Source: JBGPGW01 sp046349515 (GTDB taxonomy: Bacteria; Pseudomonadota; Alphaproteobacteria; CADEGL01). From it: a DNA stretch of 64,000 nt. Of this stretch, positions 7,698 through 16,171 are shown in pieces (position 1 is the first letter of the stretch; each line of letters begins with the position of its first letter). Below the pieces are notes generated by a model. It ran no database searches. It was given only the letters and a program-made list of their open reading frames with translations, and was not told the DNA's origin. The position numbers and the translations under genes were made by a program. The stretch covers positions 496,001 to 560,000 of the forward strand of contig JAXMCE010000001.1 of assembly GCA_046349515.1 (NCBI GenBank), given 5' to 3'.

Positions 7698-8759
7698 TCA
7701 CCCGTCCACATCGGCCACCGGCGCCCAGAGCACGTCCTCGATCCGCTCGGCGCCGCTCGCGAGCATCACGAGCCGGTCGAAGCCGAGCGCGATGCCGGAG
7801 GATGACGGCATGCCGTGGGCGAGCGCCGCGATGAGCTCCTCGTCGATCGGATAGCGCTGGCCGTAGAGGCGCTCTTTCAGGTCCATGTCGGCGACGAAGC
7901 GCCGCCGCTGCTCGGCTCCGTCGGTGAGCTCGCCGAACGCGTTGGCGAGCTCGAGACCGCACACGTAGACCTCGAACCGCTCGGCCAGCCGCGCATCGGT
8001 GGGCTTCGCGCGCGCGAGCGCAGCCATGGCGATCGGGTAGTCATGGAGGATCGTCGGCACGGGATGGCCGAGCTGCGGCTCGATTCTCTCGAGGAACACG
8101 CGAAAGAACACGTCGTCCCAGCTGTCGTCGTCCCGCGCCGCGATCTTGATCGCGCGCGCCGCGGCGATGAAGGGCTTGGGATCCGGCGCCCGCGGATCGG
8201 GGCCGAGACAGGCGAGAAGGTCGAGGTTGGCGTAGCGAAGGAACGCGTCCGCGACGCTGATGCGCTGCCAGGCGCGGAACGGATCGGCCTCCCGGCCGCG
8301 CCAGTGAAGGCGCCGGTGCGCCCCGGCTCCGGCCGCCTCCTGCAGGAGCGCCACGCAATCGTCCATGATGACGTCGTAGGTGGCGCCGGCCCGGTACCAT
8401 TCGAGCATCGAGAATTCGGGATGGTGCGTCGTCGCCCGCTCGCCGTTCCGAAAGACGCGACAAAGTTGGAAGATGCGCGGCTCGCCGGCGACGAGCAGCT
8501 TCTTCATGGCGAATTCGGGACTAGTGTGGAGATAGAGCGGGCGTCGCTGTGCGCGATCGGGTCCGACGAGCGCCGTCTCGAATGCCATGAGATGGGGCTC
8601 CAAGCCGGGGCTCACCTGGAGGGCCGGCGTCTCGACCTCGACGAAGTGGCGCATCTCGAAGAACCGCCTGACGGCGCGGAGCACCGCAAGGCGCACGGAC
8701 AGGAAGGGACGCCGCCGTCGATAGACTTCGGGAATCCACCACTCCGACGCGCCGCTCAC
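7698..8759 (-). CDS. epmA: EF-P lysine aminoacyltransferase (EpmA/GenX/PoxA type)
   Basis: A 353-residue class II lysyl-tRNA-synthetase-like catalytic core lacking the anticodon-binding domain, as expected for EpmA, which attaches (beta-)lysine to elongation factor P. Visible class II segments are FFEMRHFVEVETPALQVSP near residue 35, HTSPEFAMKKLL, FQLCRVFRNGE, EFSMLEWYRA, and the C-terminal GIALGFDRLVML. The frame is open far upstream, across efp on the other strand; the GTG at 8759 starts just before the conserved WWIPEVYRRRRPFL and leaves a 120-base divergent gap to efp. EpmB, the lysine aminomutase, is not in this window. Confidence 0.9.
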   Translation of the reverse strand: MSGASEWWIPEVYRRRRPFLSVRLAVLRAVRRFFEMRHFVEVETPALQVSPGLEPHLMAFETALVGPDRAQRRPLYLHTSPEFAMKKLLVAGEPRIFQLCRVFRNGERATTHHPEFSMLEWYRAGATYDVIMDDCVALLQEAAGAGAHRRLHWRGREADPFRAWQRISVADAFLRYANLDLLACLGPDPRAPDPKPFIAAARAIKIAARDDDSWDDVFFRVFLERIEPQLGHPVPTILHDYPIAMAALARAKPTDARLAERFEVYVCGLELANAFGELTDGAEQRRRFVADMDLKERLYGQRYPIDEELIAALAHGMPSSSGIALGFDRLVMLASGAERIEDVLWAPVADVDG

Positions 8760-8879
8760 CCGCCCCCTCCGCGCCACGGCCCCGCCGTGCCCGGACGGCC
8801 TTGGTTGCCTCGTGCCGGGCAAGCTGATAGGTTCCGCGCCCGACGCGCCGAGGCGCACTCCCCGCGGGACAGTAAGGTC

Positions 8880-9446
8880 ATGAAAGTCAACGCCATTTCG
8901 ATTCGGGCCGGCAATATTCTCGAGCACGAGGGCAAGCTCTGGGCGGTCATTAAGAGCGAGATCTTCCAGCCGGGCAAGGGCGCCTCGGTCGTGCAGGTCG
9001 AAATGCGCGACGCGCGCACCGGGACCAAGACCAATGTGCGCTTCCGCACGCAGGAAACCGTCGAGCGCGTCAGCCTTGATGAGCGCGAGTACCAGTACCT
9101 CTACCCCGAAGGCGACACCTACACCTTCATGGACGTGGAGAACTACGAGCAGATCCACGTCTCGCGCGAGGTGGTCGGCGAGCAGGCCGACTTCCTCAAG
9201 GACGGCATGGTGGTGTCGATCCACACCTATGAGGGCCAGCCGCTCAACGTGACGTTGCCGCAGACGGCCGTGATGACCATCGTCGAGGCCGACGCGGTCG
9301 TGAAAGGACAGACGGCGGCCTCCTCCTACAAGCCCGCGATCCTCGAGAACGGCGTGCGCGTCATGGTGCCGCCCTTCGTCGCCCGGGGCGAGAGGATCGT
9401 CGTCAACATCCAGGAACGCACCTACGTCGAACGCGCGCGGGACTAG
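8880..9446 (+). CDS. efp: Elongation factor P
   Basis: A 188-residue translation factor that relieves ribosome stalling at consecutive prolines. All three beta-barrel domains are present, beginning MKVNAISIRAGN. The tip loop FQPGKGA carries Lys33, equivalent to the lysine that EpmA modifies in E. coli EF-P, and the divergent epmA next door supports that modification. The frame is open upstream, but ATG 8880 is the conserved start. Such a factor is relevant here because the window encodes at least one very proline-rich protein, at 10458-11915. Confidence 0.96.
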   Translation: MKVNAISIRAGNILEHEGKLWAVIKSEIFQPGKGASVVQVEMRDARTGTKTNVRFRTQETVERVSLDEREYQYLYPEGDTYTFMDVENYEQIHVSREVVGEQADFLKDGMVVSIHTYEGQPLNVTLPQTAVMTIVEADAVVKGQTAASSYKPAILENGVRVMVPPFVARGERIVVNIQERTYVERARD

Positions 9447-9454
9447 CACCTGCG

Positions 9455-10267
9455 ATGGCCATTCGTTCGCCGATCCTGAACGTGATGGTCAACGCGGCCT
9501 TGAAGACCTCCCGCGCGCTCGTCCGCGACTTCGGCGAGGTCGAACAGCTTCAAGTCTCGCAAAAAGGGCCGGCCGACTTCGTCTCGACGGCCGATCTCCA
9601 GGCCGAGCGCACGCTCAAGCGAGAGCTTGGACGCGCGCGGCCCGATTACGGCTTCCTCACCGAAGAGGGCGAGCCCGTGCCGGCCGCCGACGGCAAGCAC
9701 CGCTGGATCGTCGACCCGCTCGACGGCACGCTCAACTTCCTCCACGGGCTGCCCCACTTCGCGATCTCGATCGCGCTCGAGCGCGAGGGGGAGATCATCG
9801 CGGCCGTCGTCCACGATCCCTTGCGCAACGAGACTTTCCTCGCCGAGAAGGGCCAGGGCGCCTTCCTCAACGACCGGCGTCTCAGAGTCTCCGCCCGCCG
9901 GCGCCTGAACGAAGCCGTGATCGCGACCGGCATCCCGTTCAAGGCCCATGCGGATCATCAGGCCTACCTGGCCATGTTGGCCTCGGTCATGGCCGAAGTC
10001 GCGGGCGTCAGGCGCTATGGCTCGGCCGCCCTCGACCTCGCGTGGCTCGCGGCTGGCCGCTACGACGGCTTCTGGGAAATCGGCCTGTCGCCGTGGGATT
10101 TCGCTGCCGGAATCCTTCTCGTCCGCGAGGCGGGCGGCTTCGTGAGCGAAGTCGGCGGCGGGCACAAGATGCTCGAGAGCGGCAGCGTCCTGGCCGCGAA
10201 CGATCACCTCCATCTGCCGCTCGGCAATCTTCTGCGCTCGCGCGAAAACTCCTCGAAATCGCCATGA
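9455..10267 (+). CDS. suhB: Inositol monophosphatase family protein (SuhB-like)
   Basis: A 270-residue magnesium-dependent phosphatase of the inositol monophosphatase family. The two signature blocks are WIVDPLDGTLNFLHG near residue 88 (metal ligands in DPLDGT) and the C-terminal WEIGLSPWDFAAG near residue 207. SuhB also binds the transcription antitermination machinery in E. coli. The ATG is eight bases after the efp stop, so the two genes are likely co-transcribed. The substrate is not evident from sequence. Confidence 0.93.
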   Translation: MAIRSPILNVMVNAALKTSRALVRDFGEVEQLQVSQKGPADFVSTADLQAERTLKRELGRARPDYGFLTEEGEPVPAADGKHRWIVDPLDGTLNFLHGLPHFAISIALEREGEIIAAVVHDPLRNETFLAEKGQGAFLNDRRLRVSARRRLNEAVIATGIPFKAHADHQAYLAMLASVMAEVAGVRRYGSAALDLAWLAAGRYDGFWEIGLSPWDFAAGILLVREAGGFVSEVGGGHKMLESGSVLAANDHLHLPLGNLLRSRENSSKSP

Positions 10268-10457
10268 TCGCCGCGAGGATGGCGGGCCAAGGCGGTTGTC
10301 GCCTGACCGGGCCGAGGCTAAGGTTCGCCTGACCCTGCGCCTCGCCCAGGGAGCCGGCAGCGTCAAGGAAGTGGCCAAGGGCATGTCTCGCGCCGAGCAC
10401 ATTCGAGGCCTCCACACGAAACGGACCGTCGTGCGCGATCCGGTCGAGCGAAACGCG

Positions 10458-11915
10458 ATGGCCGGCCGTCGGGCGATCGGCTGCGCCGCGGTGATCGTGG
10501 CTCTCACGCTCGGCATCGGCAACGCGAACGCGCAAGGCGCCGGCGGCAGCGTGACGGTCGACAGCTCCGTCCTCGACAGCCTGGGCGCACCGCCGACGGT
10601 GCCGGGCCTCCTGCGGCCGCCGACGCGGGGCGGCGGCACCATGGCCGCGCCAAGCGCGCCAGCCGATATCGTCGTCCTGACTCCGCCCCGGGGAAAGCGC
10701 CGATCTCAGACGCGCGAGGCTCCGCCTGAGATGGAACCCGCGCCGGATAATGGCGGCCCGATCGTCTTGACGCCGCCACGCTCGACATCGCGGAAGACGG
10801 GCGTCGCAGAGGAGACAGGTGAAGAGGCGCCGGACAGCGCGGCACCGCCGACACGTTCGAAGTCCCGGAAGACGAAGGTCGCGCGGGACGCGATGGAGGA
10901 GCCGCAGGAGACCGCCGCACCTCCGCAGCACTCGAGCGCGGCACCGCCCGCCACCAGCAAGGCCGCCGCCGAACCGATACCAACGCCGCCGCCGCCCGCC
11001 GCGGTCGAAAGCCCAACCCCGAGCACGCCACCGTCGCGGAAGTCGCACGCCGATTCGAGCGGAGCCACGAAACCGGGCCGCGCCAAGGCTCCATCGGGCG
11101 TGCCGCCGATGCCGACCGACATCCTGCCGCCGAGCGCACTGGCCGCGTCATCGGCCGAAACGAAGCCGACACCGGCAGAGGCGAAGCCAACCCCGGAACC
11201 GGCAGAGCGCACGACGAAACCTCACAAGTCCGCGGCGGCCAAAGGCCAGGCGCAGCCGAGCGAAATCGCGAAGAGCGAGCCGCCGGCGCCGCAAGCTCCA
11301 CCCGCGCCATCACCGCAAGCACCGGCGGCCACACCGCCGCCTCCCGTCGCGTCGAGTCCGGCTGCGATTCCTTCGGCCACTGCAGCGCCCGCATCTCCGC
11401 CCCCGCCGAGCCCACCGCCGCCCGCGCCACCAGTCACCTCGACGTCATCGCCGCCGCCGAGCGCACCATCCCTCGCAGCGGCAACACCACCGCAAGCATC
11501 CGCCCCGGCAAGCGCACCCACCGCAGCGCAGCCCGCCACCTCCGCGCCAAGCACCCCGGCCTTGACGCCAGCCCCCGCACAGGTCGCGTCCCGTCCGCCC
11601 GCGAAGGCGGCAGACACGCGCCTTCTCTTCACCGGCGAGACGACCGAGCTGCCGGAGGCCGCGAAGCAAAGTCTCAACGGCGTCATCGCCAAGATGCAGG
11701 CGGACGAGGAATTGCGCGTGCAGTTCGTCGCCTACGCTTCGGGCCCGGCCGACCAGGCCGCCAAGGCCCGCCGCGTTTCGCTTTCCCGTGCGCTTGCCGC
11801 GCGAGCTTACGTGCTCGAGAAGGGCGTGCGCAGCACGCGGATCGACGTACGGGCGCTCGGGAACGCGGGCGAGGACTCGCCCACCGACTGCGTCGACGTG
11901 ATCCTCACGAAATAG
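10458..11915 (+). CDS. Secreted Pro/Ala-rich protein with C-terminal OmpA-like domain
   Basis: A 485-residue protein with three parts. Residues 1-25 are a signal peptide ending in GNANA. Residues 50-380 are low-complexity sequence dominated by Pro, Ala, Ser and Thr with repeated IVVLTPPR/IVLTPPR motifs at the start, and are likely disordered. Residues 385-485 resemble an OmpA-family peptidoglycan-binding domain (LLFTGETTELPEAAK, LRVQFVAYASGP, RVSLSRALAARAYVL, IDVRALG). It is probably periplasmic, reaching from the cell envelope to the wall through the flexible linker. An alternative in-frame ATG at 10383 would add 25 residues ahead of the signal peptide. The exact function is unknown. Confidence 0.8.
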   Translation: MAGRRAIGCAAVIVALTLGIGNANAQGAGGSVTVDSSVLDSLGAPPTVPGLLRPPTRGGGTMAAPSAPADIVVLTPPRGKRRSQTREAPPEMEPAPDNGGPIVLTPPRSTSRKTGVAEETGEEAPDSAAPPTRSKSRKTKVARDAMEEPQETAAPPQHSSAAPPATSKAAAEPIPTPPPPAAVESPTPSTPPSRKSHADSSGATKPGRAKAPSGVPPMPTDILPPSALAASSAETKPTPAEAKPTPEPAERTTKPHKSAAAKGQAQPSEIAKSEPPAPQAPPAPSPQAPAATPPPPVASSPAAIPSATAAPASPPPPSPPPPAPPVTSTSSPPPSAPSLAAATPPQASAPASAPTAAQPATSAPSTPALTPAPAQVASRPPAKAADTRLLFTGETTELPEAAKQSLNGVIAKMQADEELRVQFVAYASGPADQAAKARRVSLSRALAARAYVLEKGVRSTRIDVRALGNAGEDSPTDCVDVILTK

Positions 11916-11922
11916 AGGCGCT

Positions 11923-13755
11923 TCAGACCGAGCGCCGTTCGGCGCGCGGCGTGGTTTCGTCCGCGCCAAGGCGCCCAGCGTCGAACTGGAGCGCCGCCAG
12001 GCGCGCATAAAGCCCGCCTGCCGCCAAGAGCTCGCCATGCCGTCCGACGGCCTCGATACGTCCGCGGTCGAGCACCGTGATCCGATCGGCCTTGAGCACG
12101 GTCGAGAGCCTGTGCGCGATGACGAGTGTCGTCCGTCCGACCATGAGGCGCTCGAGCGCCGCCTGCACGAGCCGCTCGCTTTCCGAATCGAGGGCGCTCG
12201 TCGCCTCGTCGAGCAGCAGCACCGCGGGATTGCACAGGATCGCGCGCGCGATCGCGACGCGCTGGCGCTGGCCGCCCGAGAGGCGCACGCCGCGCTCGCC
12301 GAGGAAACTGCCGAAACCGTCCGGCAGGCGATCGATGAACTCGGACGCCGCCGCGGCATCCGCCGCTGCGCGCACCTCCGCCTCGCTCGCCTCCGGCCGG
12401 CCGTAGCGGATATTGTCGAGAACGCTCGCCGCGAAGATGACCGGCTCCTGCGGGACGAGGCAGACGCGCTGCCGCACCGCGCGCGGATCCAGGCGCCGCA
12501 CGTCGATGCCGTCGAGCTCGATGCGGCCGGACTGCACGTCGTAGAAACGGAGAAGCAACTGGAACACCGTCGTCTTGCCGGCCCCCGAAGGGCCGACGAG
12601 GGCGACGGTCTCGCCAGGGGCGACCGTCAGGTCGAAATGCTCGAGCGCCGGGTGGTCCGGCCGCGACGGATAGGAGAAGACGATGTCGCGGAAGGACACC
12701 GTGCCGCGCGCGGGCTCGGGCAGCGTCTCCCGCACCGCCGGCGGCGCGATCGCCGGCCGTGCGTCGAGCAGCTCGAACAAGCGCTCGCTCGCTCCTGCCG
12801 CGCGTTGCAGGTCGCTCGCGAACTCGCTGATCGCGCCGACCGAGCCCGCGACGAGCACCGCATAGAACACGAAGGCCGAAAGCTGCCCGGCCGAGAGATC
12901 GCCTGCGAGCATGCTGCGCCCGCCGACCCACAGGATGGTCCCCACGGCCGAGAACACCAGCAGGATGACGAAGGCCGCCATCGTCGCGCGCAAGGACGAG
13001 CGGTGGACCGCGACCCGGAAGGCGTCCTCCACCCGCGCGCCGAATTGCCGGCGATCGGCGTCCTCGTGCACGAAGGCCTGGACCGTGCGGATGGCGTTGA
13101 GGGTCTCCTCGACATGGGCGCCGACGTCGCCGATGCGGTCCTGGCTCGCGCGCGAGAGGCGCCGCACGCGCCGCCCGAAGACGACGATGGGAACGACCAC
13201 GAGCGGCAGGACGAGCGCCACGAGCGCCGTCAGCTTGGGGCTCGTGACGATCATCATGGCCGCGCCGCCGATCACGAGCAGGATGTTGCGGATCGCCATC
13301 GAGGCGGAGGTGCCGACGACCGTCTGGAGGAGGGTCGTGTCGGTCGTCAGGCGCGAGATCACCTCGCCCGTGCGCGTGACCTCGAAGAACGCCGGGCTCA
13401 ACTCGATCACATGGTCGAACACGGCTTTGCGAAGATCGGCGGCGACCCGCTCGCCGATCCAGGACACATAGTAGGAGCGCGCCCAGGACGCGACGGCCAA
13501 GAGCGCCACGATTCCAAAGAGCGCGATGAGCGCCCGGTCGAGAAGCGCCCGGTTGCCGCCGGCGAAGCCGTTGTCGACGAGCCACCGCAGCCCGGCACCG
13601 AAGCCGAGCACGGTGCCGGCCGCGACGATAAGCGCGATGAGGGCCAGAACGACCCTCCCTCGATAAGGCGCGAGGAAAATGCGAAGCCGCCGCAACACCC
13701 GCACGGGGACGCGTGGGCTCCCGGCTCCGGCGCCCGCCGGCGCGGCCGCCCTCAT
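11923..13755 (-). CDS. ABC exporter, fused permease and ATPase (MsbA/ABCB-like)
   Basis: A 610-residue half-transporter: an N-terminal six-helix transmembrane domain (residues about 25-320) followed by an ATPase domain. The latter shows Walker A GPSGAGKTT near 385, the ABC signature LSGGQRQRVAIARA near 488, Walker B VLLLDEAT near 510, and the H-loop IAHRLSTV. It should work as a homodimer or with another half-transporter, exporting a lipid or hydrophobic compound; substrate is not deducible. It is transcribed away from rpmE, next to which this exporter often sits in related genomes. It converges on the OmpA-like gene with an eight-base gap. Confidence 0.93.
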   Translation of the reverse strand: MRAAAPAGAGAGSPRVPVRVLRRLRIFLAPYRGRVVLALIALIVAAGTVLGFGAGLRWLVDNGFAGGNRALLDRALIALFGIVALLAVASWARSYYVSWIGERVAADLRKAVFDHVIELSPAFFEVTRTGEVISRLTTDTTLLQTVVGTSASMAIRNILLVIGGAAMMIVTSPKLTALVALVLPLVVVPIVVFGRRVRRLSRASQDRIGDVGAHVEETLNAIRTVQAFVHEDADRRQFGARVEDAFRVAVHRSSLRATMAAFVILLVFSAVGTILWVGGRSMLAGDLSAGQLSAFVFYAVLVAGSVGAISEFASDLQRAAGASERLFELLDARPAIAPPAVRETLPEPARGTVSFRDIVFSYPSRPDHPALEHFDLTVAPGETVALVGPSGAGKTTVFQLLLRFYDVQSGRIELDGIDVRRLDPRAVRQRVCLVPQEPVIFAASVLDNIRYGRPEASEAEVRAAADAAAASEFIDRLPDGFGSFLGERGVRLSGGQRQRVAIARAILCNPAVLLLDEATSALDSESERLVQAALERLMVGRTTLVIAHRLSTVLKADRITVLDRGRIEAVGRHGELLAAGGLYARLAALQFDAGRLGADETTPRAERRSV

Positions 13756-13988
13756 CGCGGGGTCAGCAGACGAATTGCGGCCGAGAACGGCCCAAAATCA
13801 ATATCTTGGCTCACGCCTGCCCTCCTCCGAGCAGGCCCACCCTATAGCAAGCGCCCTCCGCCGCAACAAGCTTCGGCCCCTCCCTTGCCCCCGGACCGGA
13901 CAGCCGCTATAACCGCGCGCCTCAAGCCAAGTCCCAATTTGACAGAGGGCCCCCTCGGCCCCGGCCCATTGCCTTGGAGTACGGACGC

Positions 13989-14219
13989 ATGAAGAAGGAC
14001 ACCCATCCCGAATATCACGAGATCAACATCGTGATGACCGACGGGACCACCTTCAAGACACGCTCGACCTGGGGCAAGGCCGGCGACACGTTGCGCTTGG
14101 ACATCGATCCCTTGACCCATCCGGCCTGGACCGGCGGCACGCAGCGCATCGTCGACACGGGCGGACAGGTGGCGCGCTTCAACAAGCGCTTCCAGGATTT
14201 CGGCCTTAAGAAATCCTGA
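13989..14219 (+). CDS. rpmE: 50S ribosomal protein L31
   Basis: A 76-residue L31 starting MKKDTHPEYHEI with the conserved TRSTWGK and HPAWTGG segments. It has no cysteine, so it is the C-minus form that does not bind zinc. GGAG precedes the ATG at proper spacing; a GAA-rich upstream extension is not conserved. A good intrinsic terminator follows within 50 bases, so the gene is probably monocistronic. Confidence 0.96.
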   Translation: MKKDTHPEYHEINIVMTDGTTFKTRSTWGKAGDTLRLDIDPLTHPAWTGGTQRIVDTGGQVARFNKRFQDFGLKKS

Positions 14220-14244
14220 ACGGACCGAGTAACGCCGTACCGCG

Positions 14245-14275
14245 ACGCCCGGACCCAGGTTCCGGGCGTTTTCGC
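14245..14275 (+). terminator. Intrinsic terminator after rpmE
   Basis: A perfect nine-base-pair stem ACGCCCGGA/TCCGGGCGT with a seven-base loop is followed by TTTT. It lies 26 bases past the rpmE stop on the same strand. Confidence 0.85.
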
Positions 14276-14289
14276 TTCCAATCAAGCCA

Positions 14290-14304
14290 TTAAGCCCGCC
14301 TTTA
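14290..14304. promoter_or_regulatory. Possible CtrA-type box, one mismatch
   Basis: TTAA-N7-TTTA lies about 105 bases upstream of the sensor-like membrane protein gene, one base off the TTAA-N7-TTAA consensus for the CtrA cell-cycle regulator. It is weaker than the perfect boxes at 25141 and 51525. Confidence 0.3.
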
Positions 14305-14407
14305 CCATCCTGGCCTTAACTATGCCGGTCGCTGCACGCGCGCGAGACGCGACGGGGCAGCCGAGCGCAGTCCGATCCCCGGGCTGCCCACGGACTGGAA
14401 GGCCAGA

Positions 14408-15883
14408 ATGAGCGAAGCGAACGTCACGTCGCGATGGTCTCAACGCCTCGGATTCACCGCCATCGTCTTGATCCTCGCAACGATTGGATTGGGCGTCGCC
14501 TACTACGTAGGCAGCACGGTCCATGCGCGCCGCGCGATCGCCGCCGACGAAATGCGAACGGCCGCCAGCACGGTCGCTGAGGTGGGCCGCGCCATCGCGC
14601 AGTCCCGTCGTTTCGAGGACGGCATTCTCGCGCGCGGCACCGAGGCCGGGGGCGTCGCTCACGAGGCAGCGCTCGACGACGCCACAGGCGAACTCGACAC
14701 GCTCATCGCCTCGACCAGCGATCCGGAAGTCCGTTCGCGCGCGATCGAGCTTCGCGGCGCGATCGTCGCCTATGGCCATCAGTTCACGGAATTCCTCCAG
14801 GCCCTCGACACGGTCGGGCGCGACGACGACAGCGGATTGCGCGGCCTCTTCCACCAGTCCGGCGACGCCGCGGAAAAGCGCCTCGCCCAGCTCGGCGCGG
14901 CCGGGCTCGCCAATCTCCTCCGGACCATCCGTCAGCAGGACCAGGCCTCGCTCGTGGAGCATGGCGCCACCTATGACAGCGCGCTCGCCGAGCGCAAGGC
15001 CGCCTTCGAGCAGGCGCTGGCCGCGTCCTCGCTCCCGCCGGCGGCGCAAAACGAAATCATGGACAGCATGGCCGTGGTCTTCCGCAATGCAGTCATGCTC
15101 ATGGAAGCCAATTTGGCGCTCAACGCTTCGAGCGACCAACTCAACGCCTTGTCGGCCGACATCGACACGGCGCTCGGCGCGCTGACCGCATCGGTCGAAG
15201 CGCGGGAGACGTCGCTTGGGAGCGACGTCGAGCCGAGTCTCGTCAATCCGCCGAAGGACGTGCTTGCATGCATCGCCATCGGCCTCACCCTGATGGCGCT
15301 CGCGGTGTGGATGTTCGGCCGCCGGATTCTGCCTTCCGGCGCACCCGCGATCGAGACGGCGGTTGAGGCCGGCCGCGCCGAGGACGGCGCGAGCCCCATG
15401 ACACCGCCCGACATCCGGGCCGCAACCGCGTCGGCGATCGCCGAAGGCAACGCTCTCGCAACCCAGGCCGCTTGGGTGGCGCCGCAAGGTGCCGTTCACC
15501 GGCCCCAAACCCTCGAGGACCTCATGACGGCGCCCGCCCCCGCTTTCGAACCGCAGATCCAACCGGCACTGGCCTACCGGTACGAGGATATCGAGGAAGA
15601 TATCGACGAAGACGTGCTCGAGCTCATCGAGGTGGCAGGGCCCATTCCGTTCGAGACGATCGCGGCACCAAGCCAAGGCGATGCTGCCACGGCGGATATT
15701 CACCAGCTGACCGAGCGCGCGCGTGTCGCCGCCCATGAAATCACGGCGCGCATGGACGCGGTCCAGCACGCGGCCAAGGACGTCGTCAAGGCGATCGAGA
15801 GCTTCAACGACATCGTGCGCCAGATGGACCCGCCGGACCACGCGGCGGATCATCGGGCCGAGACGAACAACGTCGCGGCCTGA
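14408..15883 (+). CDS. Two-TM protein with helical periplasmic sensor-like domain, unknown function
   Basis: A 491-residue protein with a chemoreceptor-like front half but no signalling domain. TM1 is at about residues 14-36, a long helical periplasmic region at 37-283 resembles a helical-bundle (HBM-type) ligand-binding domain, and TM2 (CIAIGLTLMALAVWMFG) is near 284-304. The cytoplasmic tail of about 185 residues has an acidic patch (YEDIEEDIDEDVLELIE, near 395-412) and a final amphipathic helix (HQLTERARVAAHEITARM). No HAMP, MCP hairpin, kinase, GGDEF or EAL motif is visible. It precedes a true chemoreceptor by 288 bases. It may be an accessory sensor or scaffold; I do not recognise a named family. 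Confidence 0.75.
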   Translation: MSEANVTSRWSQRLGFTAIVLILATIGLGVAYYVGSTVHARRAIAADEMRTAASTVAEVGRAIAQSRRFEDGILARGTEAGGVAHEAALDDATGELDTLIASTSDPEVRSRAIELRGAIVAYGHQFTEFLQALDTVGRDDDSGLRGLFHQSGDAAEKRLAQLGAAGLANLLRTIRQQDQASLVEHGATYDSALAERKAAFEQALAASSLPPAAQNEIMDSMAVVFRNAVMLMEANLALNASSDQLNALSADIDTALGALTASVEARETSLGSDVEPSLVNPPKDVLACIAIGLTLMALAVWMFGRRILPSGAPAIETAVEAGRAEDGASPMTPPDIRAATASAIAEGNALATQAAWVAPQGAVHRPQTLEDLMTAPAPAFEPQIQPALAYRYEDIEEDIDEDVLELIEVAGPIPFETIAAPSQGDAATADIHQLTERARVAAHEITARMDAVQHAAKDVVKAIESFNDIVRQMDPPDHAADHRAETNNVAA

Positions 15884-16021
15884 CGTCGCAGGCCTAGTCT
15901 TTGGTGCCGGCGGCGGGCGGAATTCCAAGGAGGCCGACGGCGTCAAACGCGAAATCGACACCCTCCCCGCCGGCGCCAGGGCAACCTGACGCTCTCGCGG
16001 ACAAACCACGCTTCAGGTGAA

Positions 16022-16051
16022 AAGCGGCGCGCATGCGCGCCGCTCTCTCTT
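16022..16051 (+). terminator. Possible terminator hairpin before the chemoreceptor gene
   Basis: A 22-base perfect palindrome, AGCGGCGCGC paired to GCGCGCCGCT, is followed by CTCTCTTT. It lies 140 bases after the sensor-like gene and 120 bases before the chemoreceptor ATG. The pyrimidine tail is imperfect, so termination is plausible rather than certain. Confidence 0.5.
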
Positions 16052-16171
16052 TGCGCCCACGCGGCAGGCTGCCAAAGGCTTCGCCCGCCGGGCGCGGCTT
16101 TACCAATGTTTCATACAACCCATGCTAGTGATCCACATTAGCAACGCACAATTTTGGCCCGGAGTTTGGTG

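Noticed and set aside
10900..11600. A repeat or CRISPR-like array in the proline-rich stretch
   Set aside because: The repetition is short, irregular codon-level CCG/GCC use of a Pro/Ala-rich coding region, without fixed repeats or spacers.
12037..13992. A 651-codon plus-strand frame opposite the ABC exporter
   Set aside because: The minus strand carries Walker A, signature and Walker B motifs; the plus-strand product is a His/Arg-rich string with no homology pattern.
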